From assembly GCF_905220565.1 (NCBI RefSeq), contig NC_059402.1:5209501-5273500 (forward strand): 64,000 nucleotides of DNA, in the 5' to 3' direction. Both the position numbers and the translations under genes were made by a program. This document shows, piece after piece, positions 43,445-55,507 of the stretch; position 1 is the stretch's first letter, and each line of letters opens with the position of its first letter. Source of the stretch: Melitaea cinxia (lineage: Eukaryota; Arthropoda; Insecta; Lepidoptera; Nymphalidae). Under the pieces are notes generated by a model that was not told the DNA's origin, did not search any database, and saw only the letters and a program-made list of their open reading frames with translations.

Positions 43445-43635
43445 GATCCGCCCCGGCTTCGCACGGTTGCTAAAACTATCAGTGTTCCTCTTCTATATTA
43501 TGCATGTATTATACATATAAATCTTACTCTGGAATCACTCTATTTACTAAACAAAATCGCATCAAAATCCGTTACGTAGTTTTAAAGATCTAAGTATATA
43601 GACAGCGGGAAGCGACTTTGTTTAATACTATGTAA
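43445..43635 (-). repeat. Interspersed element with 'CGCCCCGGCTTCGCACGG' end
   Basis: GATCCGCCCCGGCTTCGCAC at the left and AGCGACTTTGTTTAATACTA at the right are end phrases of a widespread lepidopteran repeat with AAAATCCGTTACGTAGTTTT inside. Probably a non-autonomous Helitron-like element; the terminal rule is not clearly met. Confidence 0.5.
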
Positions 43636-43730
43636 TGATTTTCATTATACGAATTACTTAAATGAAAACTTTAAATAAGGTCATCTTTATAAATTTTAGT
43701 ATAAAAAAACCATAGTTTATTAATTATTAA

Positions 43731-43935
43731 CTAGCCTTCATTCTGTTTGTGGCTTTACGCGGATCGATTGCACGATTTTGGCTGTTCCATTTTCTCATAT
43801 TAAAATATAGCCTTTATCATACAATGAGATATATAACGTAGTATTCTTCTGGCGAAAGAATTTTTCAAATCAGTATAATATTTTTGTGTTTTCATACATA
43901 CGAAAAATCAAATCCTTATAAATATAGATATAGAT
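43731..43935 (-). repeat. Helitron-like remnant
   Basis: Begins A|CTAGCCTTCATTCTGTTTGT (inverse of a CTAG|T end) and finishes near AAATATAGATATAGAT (inverse of TCTATATCTATATTT). Heavily eroded between. Confidence 0.4.
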
Positions 43936-46900
43936 AAAAAAATATAATTTTACATAAACTCAACGGTGTGTCGCTATAAATACCGTTAAGGGAAGTTGAA
44001 AAATAAAACCCGCTAACATTGAAAAAAAAATTCCACCACTATTTTTTTCATATTAAAATATTGTCGCTATACGATTATATAAATAATAGGAGTTTTTATT
44101 ACGTTTCATACGTGTTTGATCTTCAATATTATATATATTCCATATCAATATTATCTCAAGTTTAGATTTATTATTCTCCATTTAGTGGAAGACTATAATT
44201 TTTTTTTTCTCTCTCAAAAGTGAGAGCGTTCTGTAGTGACAGATATTAATTATTCTCATTGTGTTCACTGAATTATATTTTCCACAATGTTGACCTAATT
44301 GCTGAATTCTAGTTTACGGCTTCTTTATTGTACTCTTGAGTACTAAAAATTATAATTTCGAAGTAGTCGTAGACGAGACTCGTTAAGGTAGCGCTCTACG
44401 CTTCGGTATGCGTCCTACGTTAATGTCAAAGAATATATGTATAGGATGAAACAACGTTATGTAACTACAGTAGTACATAGAGGTTTTTACACGTAATAGT
44501 TAGCTTAAGTTACTTACGTTGTGTGGTATTTCAAAGAATTTTTAAATTGTATGACTGACTCAAATCGTGATTCTCTAATTTGAGATGAGAGCTCGCGGAC
44601 CTAATCCTAAGTTCTCCATTAAAATTGTAGAAGTTATTAAATTTATCCTTCCAAACGGCTCCTGCCGCTTGTAAAAAAAATCTTTTTAGCAGTTTCTAGA
44701 TACTAATTCAATATTTTATGTTTAATTAGTAAAATAGTACTTTTAGTTTTTAGTTCCCATTATAAATAAACATAAAATTTGTGTAGTTTATATTCGACTA
44801 TATATGTGTATGTCACTTTTAGTTCTTGATGTATTAAGATGTATTTACCCCTTAAGATAAGATAGATCTTAAAATTCCCTCATTATATGATAAGATGTCA
44901 AATTATCCAATTGATTATTCAATTTTTAAATTAAAAATAATACGACATTTTAGTAAACGGTGTTACGTAGATACTTAGGGTGAATTGTACCATCTGACGT
45001 TAGCGTTAAATATCTCACGTTAACGTAATATTTTTCGTTAAATCGATAGTTAAGAAAAAAATGCGTTGCACCATTTGACAATGGTTAAAATGACGTCATA
45101 ATTTAACAATAACTATAACCATGTGTGGTTTTGGCCGGTTAAAGTTAATGTTATGTCAAATTCCGTCATTACGTCATTATTTAATCTTTGTTTTTTGCTA
45201 TTATATTTAATATTTCCATTCGGTATTACTACAAGGAATTTTGTGGGAAAGTTCCTCCAATTCAGATGACGATTTAATTATATATTCCAATATTAAAAAA
45301 GGAAAGGTGTATCTCGAAAAAATCGATAGATTTAGCAAATGGGACGAAAATGTTTGATAAAAATGAATATAACAGTATCATAAATTGATTCATTATTTAT
45401 TTTTATTTGTAAAATTTGATACCATCACTGTTGACATGGATCCAAGGATCATTAAATCGAACGAGTAATTACTTTAATAAACTCACTTTGTTCCGTCAGT
45501 TTTCGAGCAATTGTAAATTTTCCATTTCAAATAAAATTTATAAAACAATAAAAATGAAGTATACATACACAGATGAATTTCTTTGAAATATATATAAAAT
45601 ATAATTATATATTTTATTTTATATAATAATTATGGAAAAAATAAAACGTTTAAATATGAAATTGAGAATTAAGAATTGAAAATTAAATATAGGTTCAAGA
45701 GCTGCTGTATACAAAAATATACCCGCGTTCATTTTTGAGTAACAAATGTCCCATTGTACTAGTGACCCATTTAAGTACAACGTTAAGATTTTTTTTGATG
45801 GTGCAATCACAATTAAGGCTAACTAACCATTAGTCGTTATTGTTAAATTTATCAGTAACAATAACTAGAGTTTTGGAGAAACTCACCCTAAGAGTCTCAA
45901 AGCCAATTATAGAGCATCTTATTACAAAAGTAATGCTTAAAATCCTATTAGTGAATTCAGTGATACTTGTAAATACGCTTAAATAAATGGATTTTTTATC
46001 TTCATGAAAGATAATAAATTCTTGCAAACTTAAAATCTCCTTGATTTAAAATGAGAAAGTCCGATATCAAGTTCTTGAATTGATAACTTTAGAATTAGAG
46101 TTTTGCAGAAAATCAGAAATTATTTTTCTGCTGTGTGAATTTTTGTTTTCATTTTATTTTAAATAGTTTTTTTTTTAATTAAATTAGCCAGGAGACGGGG
46201 AAGATAACTTGAAAAAGAAAGAAAGAAAAAAGAAAAAGAAGGAAGAACAAGTGTTCTACTTTACAAGTACAAGTGTATTACTTTATTATTATTATCGCTT
46301 CAAAAATTTGCTTTAAAATGAAGATAAAATGTTTGGGCAGGGATAAATATTGTCTACCTTTATGTACTAAGTACTCTAAACGTATGAAATGCTGCTTCAA
46401 TAACTACTTCACACCGACTTTCTATAAGTATGATATAATCTGATGTCACTTGATTTCAAGCTGAGATTATCACAATAATAATTTAATTACCAACCACTTT
46501 AAAATATTAATAAAATCTGAACACTTTTTCCAGTCTTACGAACTCTTAAAAGCGTGATGAGGTGAAATAATCGTTACGTTTATATGAAACCTTCCTATAT
46601 TATGTGGTTCAAATATTAAGATACAAGTTATTAGAATACTTTAAAATAATAGCTGAGTTGTTGTAGCTATTTTTATTTATTTATGTTGTTTAACTACGTC
46701 TATTAAGTCTTAGTTTAAACGTTATTTTTAATAGATCGCAATAGGTCTTTTTATTGTTGTTTTAGTTTTAAAGAATGTTGTGGCGGTGAAGAGTTTAGAT
46801 ATCATGTATGAAATGGAAACAGTTTTGTACATTTCATTTTGTTTTCAGAATAACTCTTATAAATTTAAATTAAACTTCTTAAAATTTTTAATTACCAATG

Positions 46901-47009
46901 ATTCTGTAAATATACACAATACACATTATACTTTTTTCAAGCAATTGAATGAAGCACATTAGAAATGAAGATTCGAATTCGAAAAGATATATACATACAT
47001 ATATATATA
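43936..47009. other. Longest gene-free stretch in the window
   Basis: AT-rich. Two partial direct repeats lie at 44983-45090 (TTGTACCATCTGAC-TTAGCGTTAAA / TTGCACCATTTGAC-ATGGTTAAA). A purine-only microsatellite (GAAAGAAAGAAA...) is at 46213-46249. Short open frames are random. A gene's introns could lie here, but no exon is evident. Confidence 0.35.
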
Positions 47010-47120
47010 CTAGCTGACCAGGCAAACGTTGTTTTGCCATAAATTTATTAACCCCTTAGTAAGATTGTTAGGGGTATTAAAAATGTTGGCCGATTCTCAG
47101 ATCTACCCGATATGCAAATA
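47010..47120 (-). mobile_element. Helitron family H2, 3' half
   Basis: A|CTAGCTGACCAGGCAAACGT at the left is the inverse of the H2 terminus with CTAG intact. Broken at about 47120, where it meets an H3 copy. Confidence 0.6.
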
Positions 47121-47124
47121 CATG

Positions 47125-47290
47125 TATGTGTGTAATATTTTTTATTGACTTAATGTTTTTTTTTATGCAAAATAAAAAAAAATTAGCATTCTGCTCTCCT
47201 ACTCTATATAAACTATATGTGTGCGAAATATCATACTCCTCCGTACGCGCAATTTTCGTAAAGTTTTTGCTTCACGTATTAATATATAGA
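47125..47290 (-). mobile_element. Helitron family H3 fragment
   Basis: Right edge TGCTTCACGTATTAATATATAGA|T is the inverse of the H3 start; CATACTCCTCCGTACGCGCA is the shared core. Confidence 0.5.
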
Positions 47291-47483
47291 TTATAGCTGA
47301 TTCATCTTTTATTAAAGAGAATAAGAGACCAATATTCTGCTCCGTTATACGTAGAATTTCCAAGATATTCAATCATCATTGTCTTTTATCATACTGTCAA
47401 TTAGATTTAAAAATAACACCTTACTGAATGTAATTTTTAAGTGCTTATAATTATCGAAGAAAAAACCATGAATGGTACATTGG

Positions 47484-47559
47484 TCTGTGATCTTCTGTAA
47501 GTCCTGTCTGGCTACTTCAGATTCTGAGCAAGATACTAACTGCTGTGCCCTGCCTCAAA
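47484..47559 (-). repeat. Family A head fragment
   Basis: TGTGATCTTCTGTAAGTCCT to TAACTGCTGTGCCCTGCCTC, followed by (A)10 on the plus strand. Confidence 0.6.
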
Positions 47560-47963
47560 AAAAAAACTCCACTTTTATATTTATATATACATAATTTTCT
47601 ATGAAATATTTTAATATAGGTTCTCCTTAATCAACTTTAAATTGTTACGTTTCATCTACGCTGTAAGCTTTGCTAGTATTAATTATTTACGTTTTAATTT
47701 TCTTTATATAATTACAATAAATAAGAATCACTTCATTCTTTAAAATGATATTACTCGGCTGGGCAGCGTACCGAGCAGACGTGTCGCAAATAATTTCTAA
47801 ACATTTGTAGTTACTATCAACTAAATTTCAACCTTATATACTAATCTAAAAGAGCTAAAGTGGACTGAATCTTGGTGTTAAGTAAAAACAACTTTGGTTT
47901 TAATCAACACACCCGCTGAGTGTGTATCTACTACTAGTGTGTGAGTAAGCATCATAGATCGAA

Positions 47964-48874
47964 ATGTCTACTGGAAGAGGTATGAGTGATTCGCAACCAA
48001 ACCTATCTACCCTAGTGGCGTCTTCTGAGGCATCGGATGTTCAAAAGATTACTTTTCGCCATAAGAGGAAACAACCTGAAGAAAACGAGAATATACAACT
48101 AATTAAGGAAGAAGTAAGTGAAATTAAAAATCAGATGTCACAAGTAATGGCAATGCTAGCTTCTCTTGCCAATGATCAAAAGGAATTTATGGATAAGATA
48201 TCCACAGATATGGCTGCTCTTAATGAGCAGATAAGTAACATTAAGTCTACTATACAAAACGTTGTCAAAGAACAAATCGAAATTAAATCTGACATGGCTA
48301 TACTACGAGATAAGTGTGTTGTAGCAGAAAGTAAACTCGTTACCGTGGAATCTGAATTAAATAGAATTAATAAAATTGATCCTGCTATTTACTCACCTGT
48401 TACTAGTTCGATGGAAGAAATAATGAAGGAAATAAATGAGAGACAAAGAAGAATGAAAAATCTTATTTTCATAGGGATTTCAGAACCAGAATCATCTAAG
48501 AAGGAAGAGAGAAATGAGATAGATAAGAATGAAGTCATGAAAATACTTAAAGAAATTAATCCTGATTGCCCAGCACCGCATACTACTTTACGACTTGGGA
48601 AGTATGATCCAGAAAAAAACGTGTCATAAAGGCTATGTTTACGTCTGAAGAAGTCTGCAAAAATATTCTTCGAAATAGAAATAATATACAAAGTCACAGT
48701 ATAAAGATATATTCAGACCAAACACCACAGTAGCGAGTATTTCTTAAAAAGTTAACTGAAGAGATTAAGACTAGATCGGAAAATGGAGAAAAAAATTTGA
48801 TCATAAAATATTTTAATGGTATACCAAAAATCATTGTCTCACAACCAAAAACTTCTAAATCTATAAAAAACTAA
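47964..48874 (+). pseudogene. LINE ORF1 (coiled-coil nucleic-acid-binding protein), broken
   Basis: ORF1 proteins coat LINE RNA. The open part (221 codons from ATG 47964, MSTGRGMSDSQPNL...) has a long coiled coil at about residues 40-130 (EEVSEIKNQMSQVMAMLASL and following heptads). An RRM-like start follows (RRMKNLIFIGISEPES, about 160-175) and then EVMKILKEINPDC. A single-base frameshift in the run of seven A at 48612-48618 ends the frame at 48629. Homology-like sequence continues in the other frame (RVIKAMFTSEEVCKNILRNR) to SKSIKN and TAA at 48872-48874, with one extra in-frame TAG at about 48731 after IYSDQTPQ. So two lesions inactivate it. No zinc knuckle was seen. ORF2 follows almost at once. 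Confidence 0.7.
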
Positions 48875-49002
48875 ATGCTGTTAACGAAAATGACAATATA
48901 AGACTGGATAAAAACAATAAAATTACAAACAAGAGTGACAAAATCTATCAAATCGTTAAAAATTATAATTGCATTCATACAACTAAAAAGTCTCTAAGAT
49001 TT

Positions 49003-51807
49003 TTGTATGCTAATGTAAGAAGCATTGTAATAAATTTGATGCCAGGTAAATTTGATGAGCTTCTATGTGTAGTGAAATCATTTGAAAATCACCTCCATTT
49101 GATAATCTTGACTGAAACGTGGTTAAAAAGTGATGACGAAGCCAAAAGATTTAGGATTGGTGGGTATACACATTATTACAATAACAGGACTAATGTGAGA
49201 GGTGGTGGAGTATCAATATTTGTCAACGACACTCTTAAACATATCTTAGTTGAAAGTGAATGTTTAGACGACAATCACTTTTTGTGGATCTATCTCAGGA
49301 ATTTTTCGCTGAATGTGGGAGCCATCTACAGAAAACCAGACACTAACATCAAGGCCTTTCTTGATAAATATTCACACCAACTTAATAAAGTTAAAAGAGG
49401 TCTTGTTTTTGGTGACTTCAATATTAACTTACTCGCGTCGGAACAATCGACTTCAATGTACAGAGATGTTTTGGAAGAGAATGGCTATAAAATTATGAAT
49501 AAAATTGATAAAGCTCACTGCACCAGAGAAACCTCTACATCAAAGACTCTCATTGACCACGTGAGTTGTAATCTAAAGGAAAACAACTACCATCTAGCTA
49601 TAATAGAATCATCAATGTCAGATCACAAACAGCTTTATTTTGAATTGAAAAGGTATCAACCAAAAACTCCAGAAAAGGTACCATATGAAGCTATTGATTA
49701 TGAGTTTCTTTACAAGATAATGGCTGACATTGCAGACAAAAATGAAAACAATTTATTCAATATTTTGGAAGAAAGGCTTTTTGCAAGTGTAACTAAAAGT
49801 AAAGTATTAAAATATAAACTTCTAAATTCTCCCCGACAAGACTGGATTAATAAAATAATAATAAATGAAATAAACTGCAGAAATGCTTTGTGGAAAGAAC
49901 ATAAACATAACCCAGAAGACAAAACAAAACATGCAGAGTTCATTACGAAAAGGAATGAAGTTACTAAAATGATTCAACAAACAAAAAGTTCATATTACCT
50001 AAAGTCATTTGCTGCCTGTAATAAAAAACCTACCAAAATGTGGTCCCTCATCAACAGTCTTTCAAGCAACAAAATCAAAGAATCTAGTGGACCAGCTAAG
50101 CTGCATATCAACAACGACGATATAACAAGTACGCAAGAAATCTGCGAATATTTTAATGACTTTTTTTCCAAAATTGGCTTGTCTCTGGCAAGTGAAATCA
50201 AGAATAGCAATTTATCTGTTGATTCCGCAGTATGCGAAACTGGATCCACTACACATTCACTCACTGACTTTTCACCTGCAACCACAGATGAAATTAATAA
50301 AATAATAGATAATTTAAATAGTAATACCAGTTCGGGAGTCGATGGGATAAACACTAAGTCTATTAAATGTGTAAAAAATCTAATAATTTATGAGCTCACT
50401 CAATCTATAAACAACTGCTTACGATTGGGAATTTTTCCTGATAGTCTTAAGATTGCAAAAGTTACTCCAGTCTATAAAGCTGGAAGTAAAACCGACCCAG
50501 GGAACTATCGCCCCATCTCGGTTCTTCCTGTGTTATCAAAGATCTTTGAGCGGGTCATTTATAATCGCCTAGAACAGTACCTATCCTCTCAAAATTTCAT
50601 TTATGAAAGGCAGTATGGCTTTAGACCTAAATCAAATACACTCTCGGCTGTGACGGACACTATAACTAATATAAAACTAAATATTGATAAAAAGCATATT
50701 GCAGTTGGTATTTTCATCGACTTAAAAAAAGCCTTTGACACGGTAAGTCACGACATATTGCTTAATAAATTAACTAAAATTGGTATAACTGGAAACGCAC
50801 ATAAAATGCTTAAATCGTATCTCAGTAATCGTTGTCAAGTAGTCAAAATCGGAAATGCTCAAAGTAGTCCTAGAAATATTACCTTTGGAGTTCCCCAAGG
50901 ATCCATATTGGGGCCTCTTTTATTCTTAATATACATTAATAGTATTAGTCAGATTGGATTAAAAGGTTATCTTTCTCTTTATGCTGATGACACTACTTTG
51001 TTCTACTTTGGAAGGTCAATTAAGGACATATTGTGCTGTGCTCAGAGTGATCTCGATACCATAGAAGGGTGGTTCCACGGTAACTTGCTTACTATTAACG
51101 TATCTAAGACTAACTACATAATATTTTCAGCGAAAAATAAAAAGATTCCCGATCACGAACCGCTCAGAATAAATAACCAAATAATTAATAAGGTAGATAA
51201 AGATAAATACCTAGGTGTGGTTCTGGATAGCACTATTTCATGGAAGCCACATATTGCTAGGGTAAAACAAAAATTAACTTCTCTTACGGGTTTATTACGT
51301 GGTATTGTGCAATGTTTGCCGCGAAAGGTGAAGTACAATGTATACAATTCACTTGTGAAGCCACACCTGGATTACGTTATAGAGATTTGGGGTACAGCTG
51401 CTAAAACGAACTTAGCACTTTTGCAAATAGCGCAAAATAAACTCATAAAGGTTTTATTCCATTATGACTTTTTAACTTCAACTGACAAAATTTATAGAGA
51501 AACTAAGATAATGGACATTTCACAAACTTATATATACAACACATGCATATTGATTCGAAAGATTCTTAATAAAGATATACATACTCACCTAACTTTCACA
51601 AAGAAATCTCAAATTAGTAAAATTAGGCTTAGGAACGCTGATCACATTGTACTACATAGACCGCGAACAAATTACGGTAAAAAAAATATAATGTTTGAAG
51701 GCGCTCAGCACTATAATAAACTACCTCTAGATATAAGAAATTCTAAGACGACAATAACTTTTAAAAAGCTTTTAAAATTTTATATTCTAAATAAACAAAT
51801 AAAATAA
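49003..51807 (+). CDS. LINE ORF2: endonuclease-reverse transcriptase, intact
   Basis: 934 codons without interruption. It nicks target DNA and reverse-transcribes its own RNA there. The N-terminal APE-type endonuclease (about 1-215) shows YANVRSI, LTETWL (about 36-41), the catalytic GDFNINL (about 137-143), LIDHVSCN and SDHKQL (about 206). The RT (about 485-740) shows KVTPVYKAGS, NYRPISVLPVLSKIFERVI, FIDLKKAFDTVSHD, FGVPQGSILGPLLFL (about 627-641) and catalytic YADDT (about 658-662), then the YLGVVLDSTISW thumb region and a C-terminal domain to LNKQIK. The frame is open upstream to before 48875 without an ATG in frame, so the true start is unclear. 49003 is a TTG codon and only marks where I begin. 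ORF1 stop TAA overlaps ATG as TAAATG at 48872-48877, a common LINE junction, but that ATG is out of frame by one base. Confidence 0.85.
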   Translation: MYANVRSIVINLMPGKFDELLCVVKSFENHLHLIILTETWLKSDDEAKRFRIGGYTHYYNNRTNVRGGGVSIFVNDTLKHILVESECLDDNHFLWIYLRNFSLNVGAIYRKPDTNIKAFLDKYSHQLNKVKRGLVFGDFNINLLASEQSTSMYRDVLEENGYKIMNKIDKAHCTRETSTSKTLIDHVSCNLKENNYHLAIIESSMSDHKQLYFELKRYQPKTPEKVPYEAIDYEFLYKIMADIADKNENNLFNILEERLFASVTKSKVLKYKLLNSPRQDWINKIIINEINCRNALWKEHKHNPEDKTKHAEFITKRNEVTKMIQQTKSSYYLKSFAACNKKPTKMWSLINSLSSNKIKESSGPAKLHINNDDITSTQEICEYFNDFFSKIGLSLASEIKNSNLSVDSAVCETGSTTHSLTDFSPATTDEINKIIDNLNSNTSSGVDGINTKSIKCVKNLIIYELTQSINNCLRLGIFPDSLKIAKVTPVYKAGSKTDPGNYRPISVLPVLSKIFERVIYNRLEQYLSSQNFIYERQYGFRPKSNTLSAVTDTITNIKLNIDKKHIAVGIFIDLKKAFDTVSHDILLNKLTKIGITGNAHKMLKSYLSNRCQVVKIGNAQSSPRNITFGVPQGSILGPLLFLIYINSISQIGLKGYLSLYADDTTLFYFGRSIKDILCCAQSDLDTIEGWFHGNLLTINVSKTNYIIFSAKNKKIPDHEPLRINNQIINKVDKDKYLGVVLDSTISWKPHIARVKQKLTSLTGLLRGIVQCLPRKVKYNVYNSLVKPHLDYVIEIWGTAAKTNLALLQIAQNKLIKVLFHYDFLTSTDKIYRETKIMDISQTYIYNTCILIRKILNKDIHTHLTFTKKSQISKIRLRNADHIVLHRPRTNYGKKNIMFEGAQHYNKLPLDIRNSKTTITFKKLLKFYILNKQIK

Positions 51808-52159
51808 AAATAAAAAAAATAAAAATAATATATAATATATAATTAAAATGAAAAATTGATATTAAAGAAATAAATATTAATAACCACTACATACTAAATA
51901 ATTACGCAATAATAATATACACAAAATTAATATATCTTTAAAGTACACACATGCCACATCCAGTTTCGCATAGTCTAAGGAATCTTTAAACATAATATTC
52001 ATTTGTAAACAAACTTTATGTAACTACCTCCAATATTTTTTACATTTTTTGATTGTACGTAGCTGCCTACTATTTATGTGTTATGTTTAAACTTTAATTG
52101 TTTCTTATGAAAGTGAATTGTATTATTCTTATAAGAAATAAAGTTCTTTAACCTGATAT

Positions 52160-53260
52160 GAGTTTTATTAAAATGTTGCTCTGAGATTTGCTTTGTTTTA
52201 ATTTATGAAACTGTTTTGATAAACCCGAGAGAGAGAACACCTGAATTGAGAGAATAATCGCACACTTGTACGATAACATTGTTTGATTATTGTTTCTTAA
52301 AAAATACGAAAATTTCACGTTTAAATTGCCGTTAATAATTTTTTTATTATTGCACGGTGAAGTGTTTTTGTACAGGTTTGCACTTAGTGCTTAAATCACA
52401 ACAATCTGGCAAGGGAGTCGTGAGTTATAGATGTCTATATAATTCAATAATTGGGTCTACTGAATGACAACTGCAATTATCACCCATCTAGATATCGTAT
52501 CCAGGGAAGCATTCAGAGATGATTTACTAAATTCTACTCAGCACGATCTAACTAAAAACTGTCCTACGTTAACCCGAGGTTAAAAAAAAAAACAATTTTA
52601 TCGGATAGATACATAGTCATTTATTGATATGATCTTTCTACATAAATTGTTGAACGGAACCATTGACAACATGAAATTGCTGAACCAGTTATCTTTCAAT
52701 GTGTTGCTTGCCACGGTATCCCATTTATTTGCCAAAGTATAAACGATATCCGACAAACCTTTCCATAATACCTAGTATATATCGCGATATCGACTTGTCT
52801 AACTAGCTGAATTTAAAACAAAAATTTTATTAAAAATAGAATCACTTTATGGCGGTAAAGTGCTTATAGTCTGTATCAAATTCTACTTGCATTAACCTAA
52901 TAAATAATTATCTAACTTTCTTCAGACTAATATAGCTTGTTTTGTTGGTTTTTTGTTACAATTTCAAAATATTTTCACTGCCCATCAACGGCCCCACTGT
53001 CGATCAGAAATGATTACTCTGCATACAAGGGTTGTAGTCTTAAGCTTAACTTAACTTTGTAATTAATTTACGTCGCTGATTCACTAAAAACGACACGACG
53101 TACTATACGAGGCAAAGCGGAGAGACCACACCTACAAGGGCAAATATTTGTGCAAATATGCTCTCTGAGCGAATAAAACCCATTGGCATCGAATGGACCT
53201 TTTGTCATTAATAACCCTAGAATGGTTTTTACAATTTGTAGTAACGAAATCATTTAATTA
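52160..53260. other. No feature seen
   Basis: AT-rich spacer between the LINE and the mariner; no exon or repeat recognised. Confidence 0.4.
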
Positions 53261-54506
53261 ACACGTGGTTCAATAAGTCCCGAGACTAAGTACTAAAAAA
53301 AGGTCTTTTTTATAAAATTAATTTTTATTCATCAACATAGTCTCCTCCAAGAGCGATACAGTCCCTCCAACGCTTTTCTAACTTTTCTATCCCATGTGAG
53401 TAGAACGATTTGTCTTTGGCTTCAAAATAAGCCTCCGTTGCTGCGATAACTTCACTATTTGAGTCAAAATTCTTACCCTGAAGCATTTTTTTGAGGTCTG
53501 CAAACAGCCAGTAATCGCTGGGGGCCAAGTCTGGTGAATAAGGGGGATGAGGAAGCAATTCGAAGCCCGATTCGTTAATTTTGGCCATCGTTCTCACGGA
53601 CTTGTGACAAGGCGCGTTGTCCTGGTGAAACACCACTTTCTTTTTGTTCATGTGAGGCCGTTTATCCGCAATTTCGTACTTCAATCGCTCCAATAAGCAC
53701 ATGTAATAGTCACTATTTATATTTTGCCCCTTTTCAAGGTAGTCGATGAAAAGTATTCCATGCGCATCCCAAAATATAGACGCCATAACCTTACCGGCCG
53801 ATTTCTGAGTCTTTGGACGCTTCGGGCGGCTTTTACCAGCCGCTCTCCACTCCGCTGTCTGCCGATTGGATTCCGGAGTGAAATGGTATATCCAGGTTTC
53901 ATCCATTGTTACATACCGACGTAAAAAATCCTTTTTATTATGATTCATCAGCGCGAAACATCGCTCTGAATCATTGATACGTTGTTCCTTTTGATTAGTT
54001 GTAAGCAAACGCGGCACCCACTTAGAAAAAAGCTTTTTCATGGCCAAATTTTTATGTAAAATAGTGAAAACACTACCAGCTGAAATCTTCACTATCTCGG
54101 CTATCTCTCGCACTTTTACCTTCCGATCTTCCAATACGATTTTGAGGACTTGGTTAATATTTTGTTGATTCACTGCTTCATTTGGACGACCTGAGCGTCC
54201 TCCATCATTGGTGTCCATGCGACCGCGTTTGAAGTCGGCATACCACCGACAAATGGTTGCTTTAGAGAGAGCTGATCCTGCATAAAATTTTATAAGCTAT
54301 TGCTGTGCTTCAACGGTATTTTTTCCCATTAAAAAACAATGTTTTATCAACACGCGAAACTCGTTTTTTTCCATTGTATCGAAATTACATTTTTAAAAAT
54401 TTGACACATATTCTTGTACTGATAGCCAGTACTTTTTAAAAATCAAAAGAGTTTTTAATATATGCGCCATTTCCGGGTTAGTCTCGGGACTTATTGAACG
54501 ATCTAG
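53261..54506 (-). mobile_element. Complete irritans-type mariner, 1246 bp
   Basis: Inverted termini of about 26 bp: ACACGTGGTTCAATAAGTCC at the left, and inverted at the right CTAGATCGTTCAATAAGTCC. The inner part GTTCAATAAGTCCCGAGAC is identical at both ends. TA flanks both sides (53259-53260, 54507-54508). One transposase gene fills the element. Length and layout are those of a full-length mariner. The outermost 7-8 bp differ between ends, perhaps decay or asymmetric TIRs. Confidence 0.85.
53325..54374 (-). pseudogene. Mariner transposase (irritans/Himar1-like) with one nonsense codon
   Basis: Reading from ATG at 54374 (MEKNEFRVLIKHCFLMGKNT) gives a 349-codon frame to DYVDE and a stop, the usual family length. 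The only lesion seen is a TAG at codon 26 (54297-54299), where relatives often have Trp (TGG to TAG is one transition). After it the frame is open for 323 codons, including ATG at 54218. Features: two HTH regions (about 1-110), the WVPRLLT linker motif (about 120), catalytic Asp in VTMDETW (about 158), FHQDNAPCH (about 252) and SPDLAPSDYW (about 287), the last two 34 residues apart (DD34D). Translation from the internal ATG would lack the first HTH. Such a low lesion count implies recent activity of the family in this genome. Confidence 0.85.
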
Positions 54507-54508
54507 TA

Positions 54509-55507
54509 ATGTCAACACGGCTACTACCGCTAAGCACGTTTTTAAACATATAATCTCATTAAATTGATTCAAGAATATTTATTTTAAAGTTACATGGTAC
54601 GAGTTGTCGACATCATCAAAAAGTATATCGTGCTATGTTTCCACGCGTTGTATATAATTATACAGTGTATTATACCTAGCATTGAGTATAAAATCAGTTA
54701 TTTTGCGTCAAAATATAAATGGAGTCGTTCGTAATTACCCATTACATAGTGATGGATGGCTTGTGGCGGTCTCCGCTCACGTATTTTTAAATTTATAACT
54801 TTCTTGACGGGTTTATTTTTCCTCTTTATTTCTGTTTAGATCATAGCTAAATAGTTCTAATCAATGCTAGTTAGCACTTTGTTATTTAAAGGGTGTGTTT
54901 GTTGCACTGTTTCCGTAAAAAAGGAATGTGTGATTTTCTGAACTTCTTTGTAAACAAGTTTTGTATAAGCATGAATCATATTTTTTTTGTTAAATATGTA
55001 AGTCTATTAGATTCAGATGGACATCCAACATCTAAGGATAGCCTTCATTCTCCGTGTATGAGAAGGGTTATATTCATGTATTAGAATAAGCTACGCTATC
55101 GTTATTTCAACAATTTATGTAGATATATTCGAGACAAAGTTTAAAATTCTATGCATATTAAAACAAAGTTAAGTGTCACGATAGACTGTACCTACTGTAA
55201 TGCATGTCTACTGAATACAAACATAGCTTTTTTTCACAAAATTATTTTTTATTTATATGAAGAATAATGACGGATCGAGGGACGTATGCAATATACTGCG
55301 TTTTAATAGTTCCACATTTGTGCATCTGAGCCTCGGAAATGACGAACGATTGAAAGGGCCATGTCGTTTTTCGTTGTTTGAGTGTTTGCTATTGTGTTGT
55401 GCGTGTTCCCGAAGCTCGAACATAGCATCTACATTCTACTGGGAGCTCTCCAGAGTCTTATAACAGAATTGCTTACATGTTTCTGACAATATTTTTAAGA
55501 CAAATAA
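54509..55507. other. No gene recognised
   Basis: AT-rich with a GC-richer patch at 55260-55460. Its 68-codon open frame (MKNNDGSRDV...) matches nothing I recognise. Confidence 0.35.

Larger units (their letters stand above)
47752..52153 (+). mobile_element. Near full-length CR1/Jockey-group LINE, about 4.4 kb
   Basis: 5'UTR from about 47757 (CTCGGCTGGGCAGCGTACCG), ORF1 at 47964, ORF2 ending at 51807, then a 3'UTR ending AGAAATAAAGTTCTTTAACC. TGATAT occurs just before (47746-47751) and just after (52154-52159), a possible short target duplication. No poly-A tail; the AATAAAGTTCTTTAA-type end is characteristic of CR1-like groups. Both ORFs and both UTRs are present, so little or no 5' truncation. 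This is the most complete element in the window, and a possible LINE source except for the ORF1 damage. Confidence 0.75.

Noticed and set aside
49710..50354. Minus-strand open frames inside the LINE ORF2
   Set aside because: They are shadows of the intact plus-strand endonuclease-RT frame.
55257..55463. 68-residue open frame in a GC-richer patch
   Set aside because: Cys/Ser-rich without a recognisable domain and no splice or promoter support; left unannotated as a gene.
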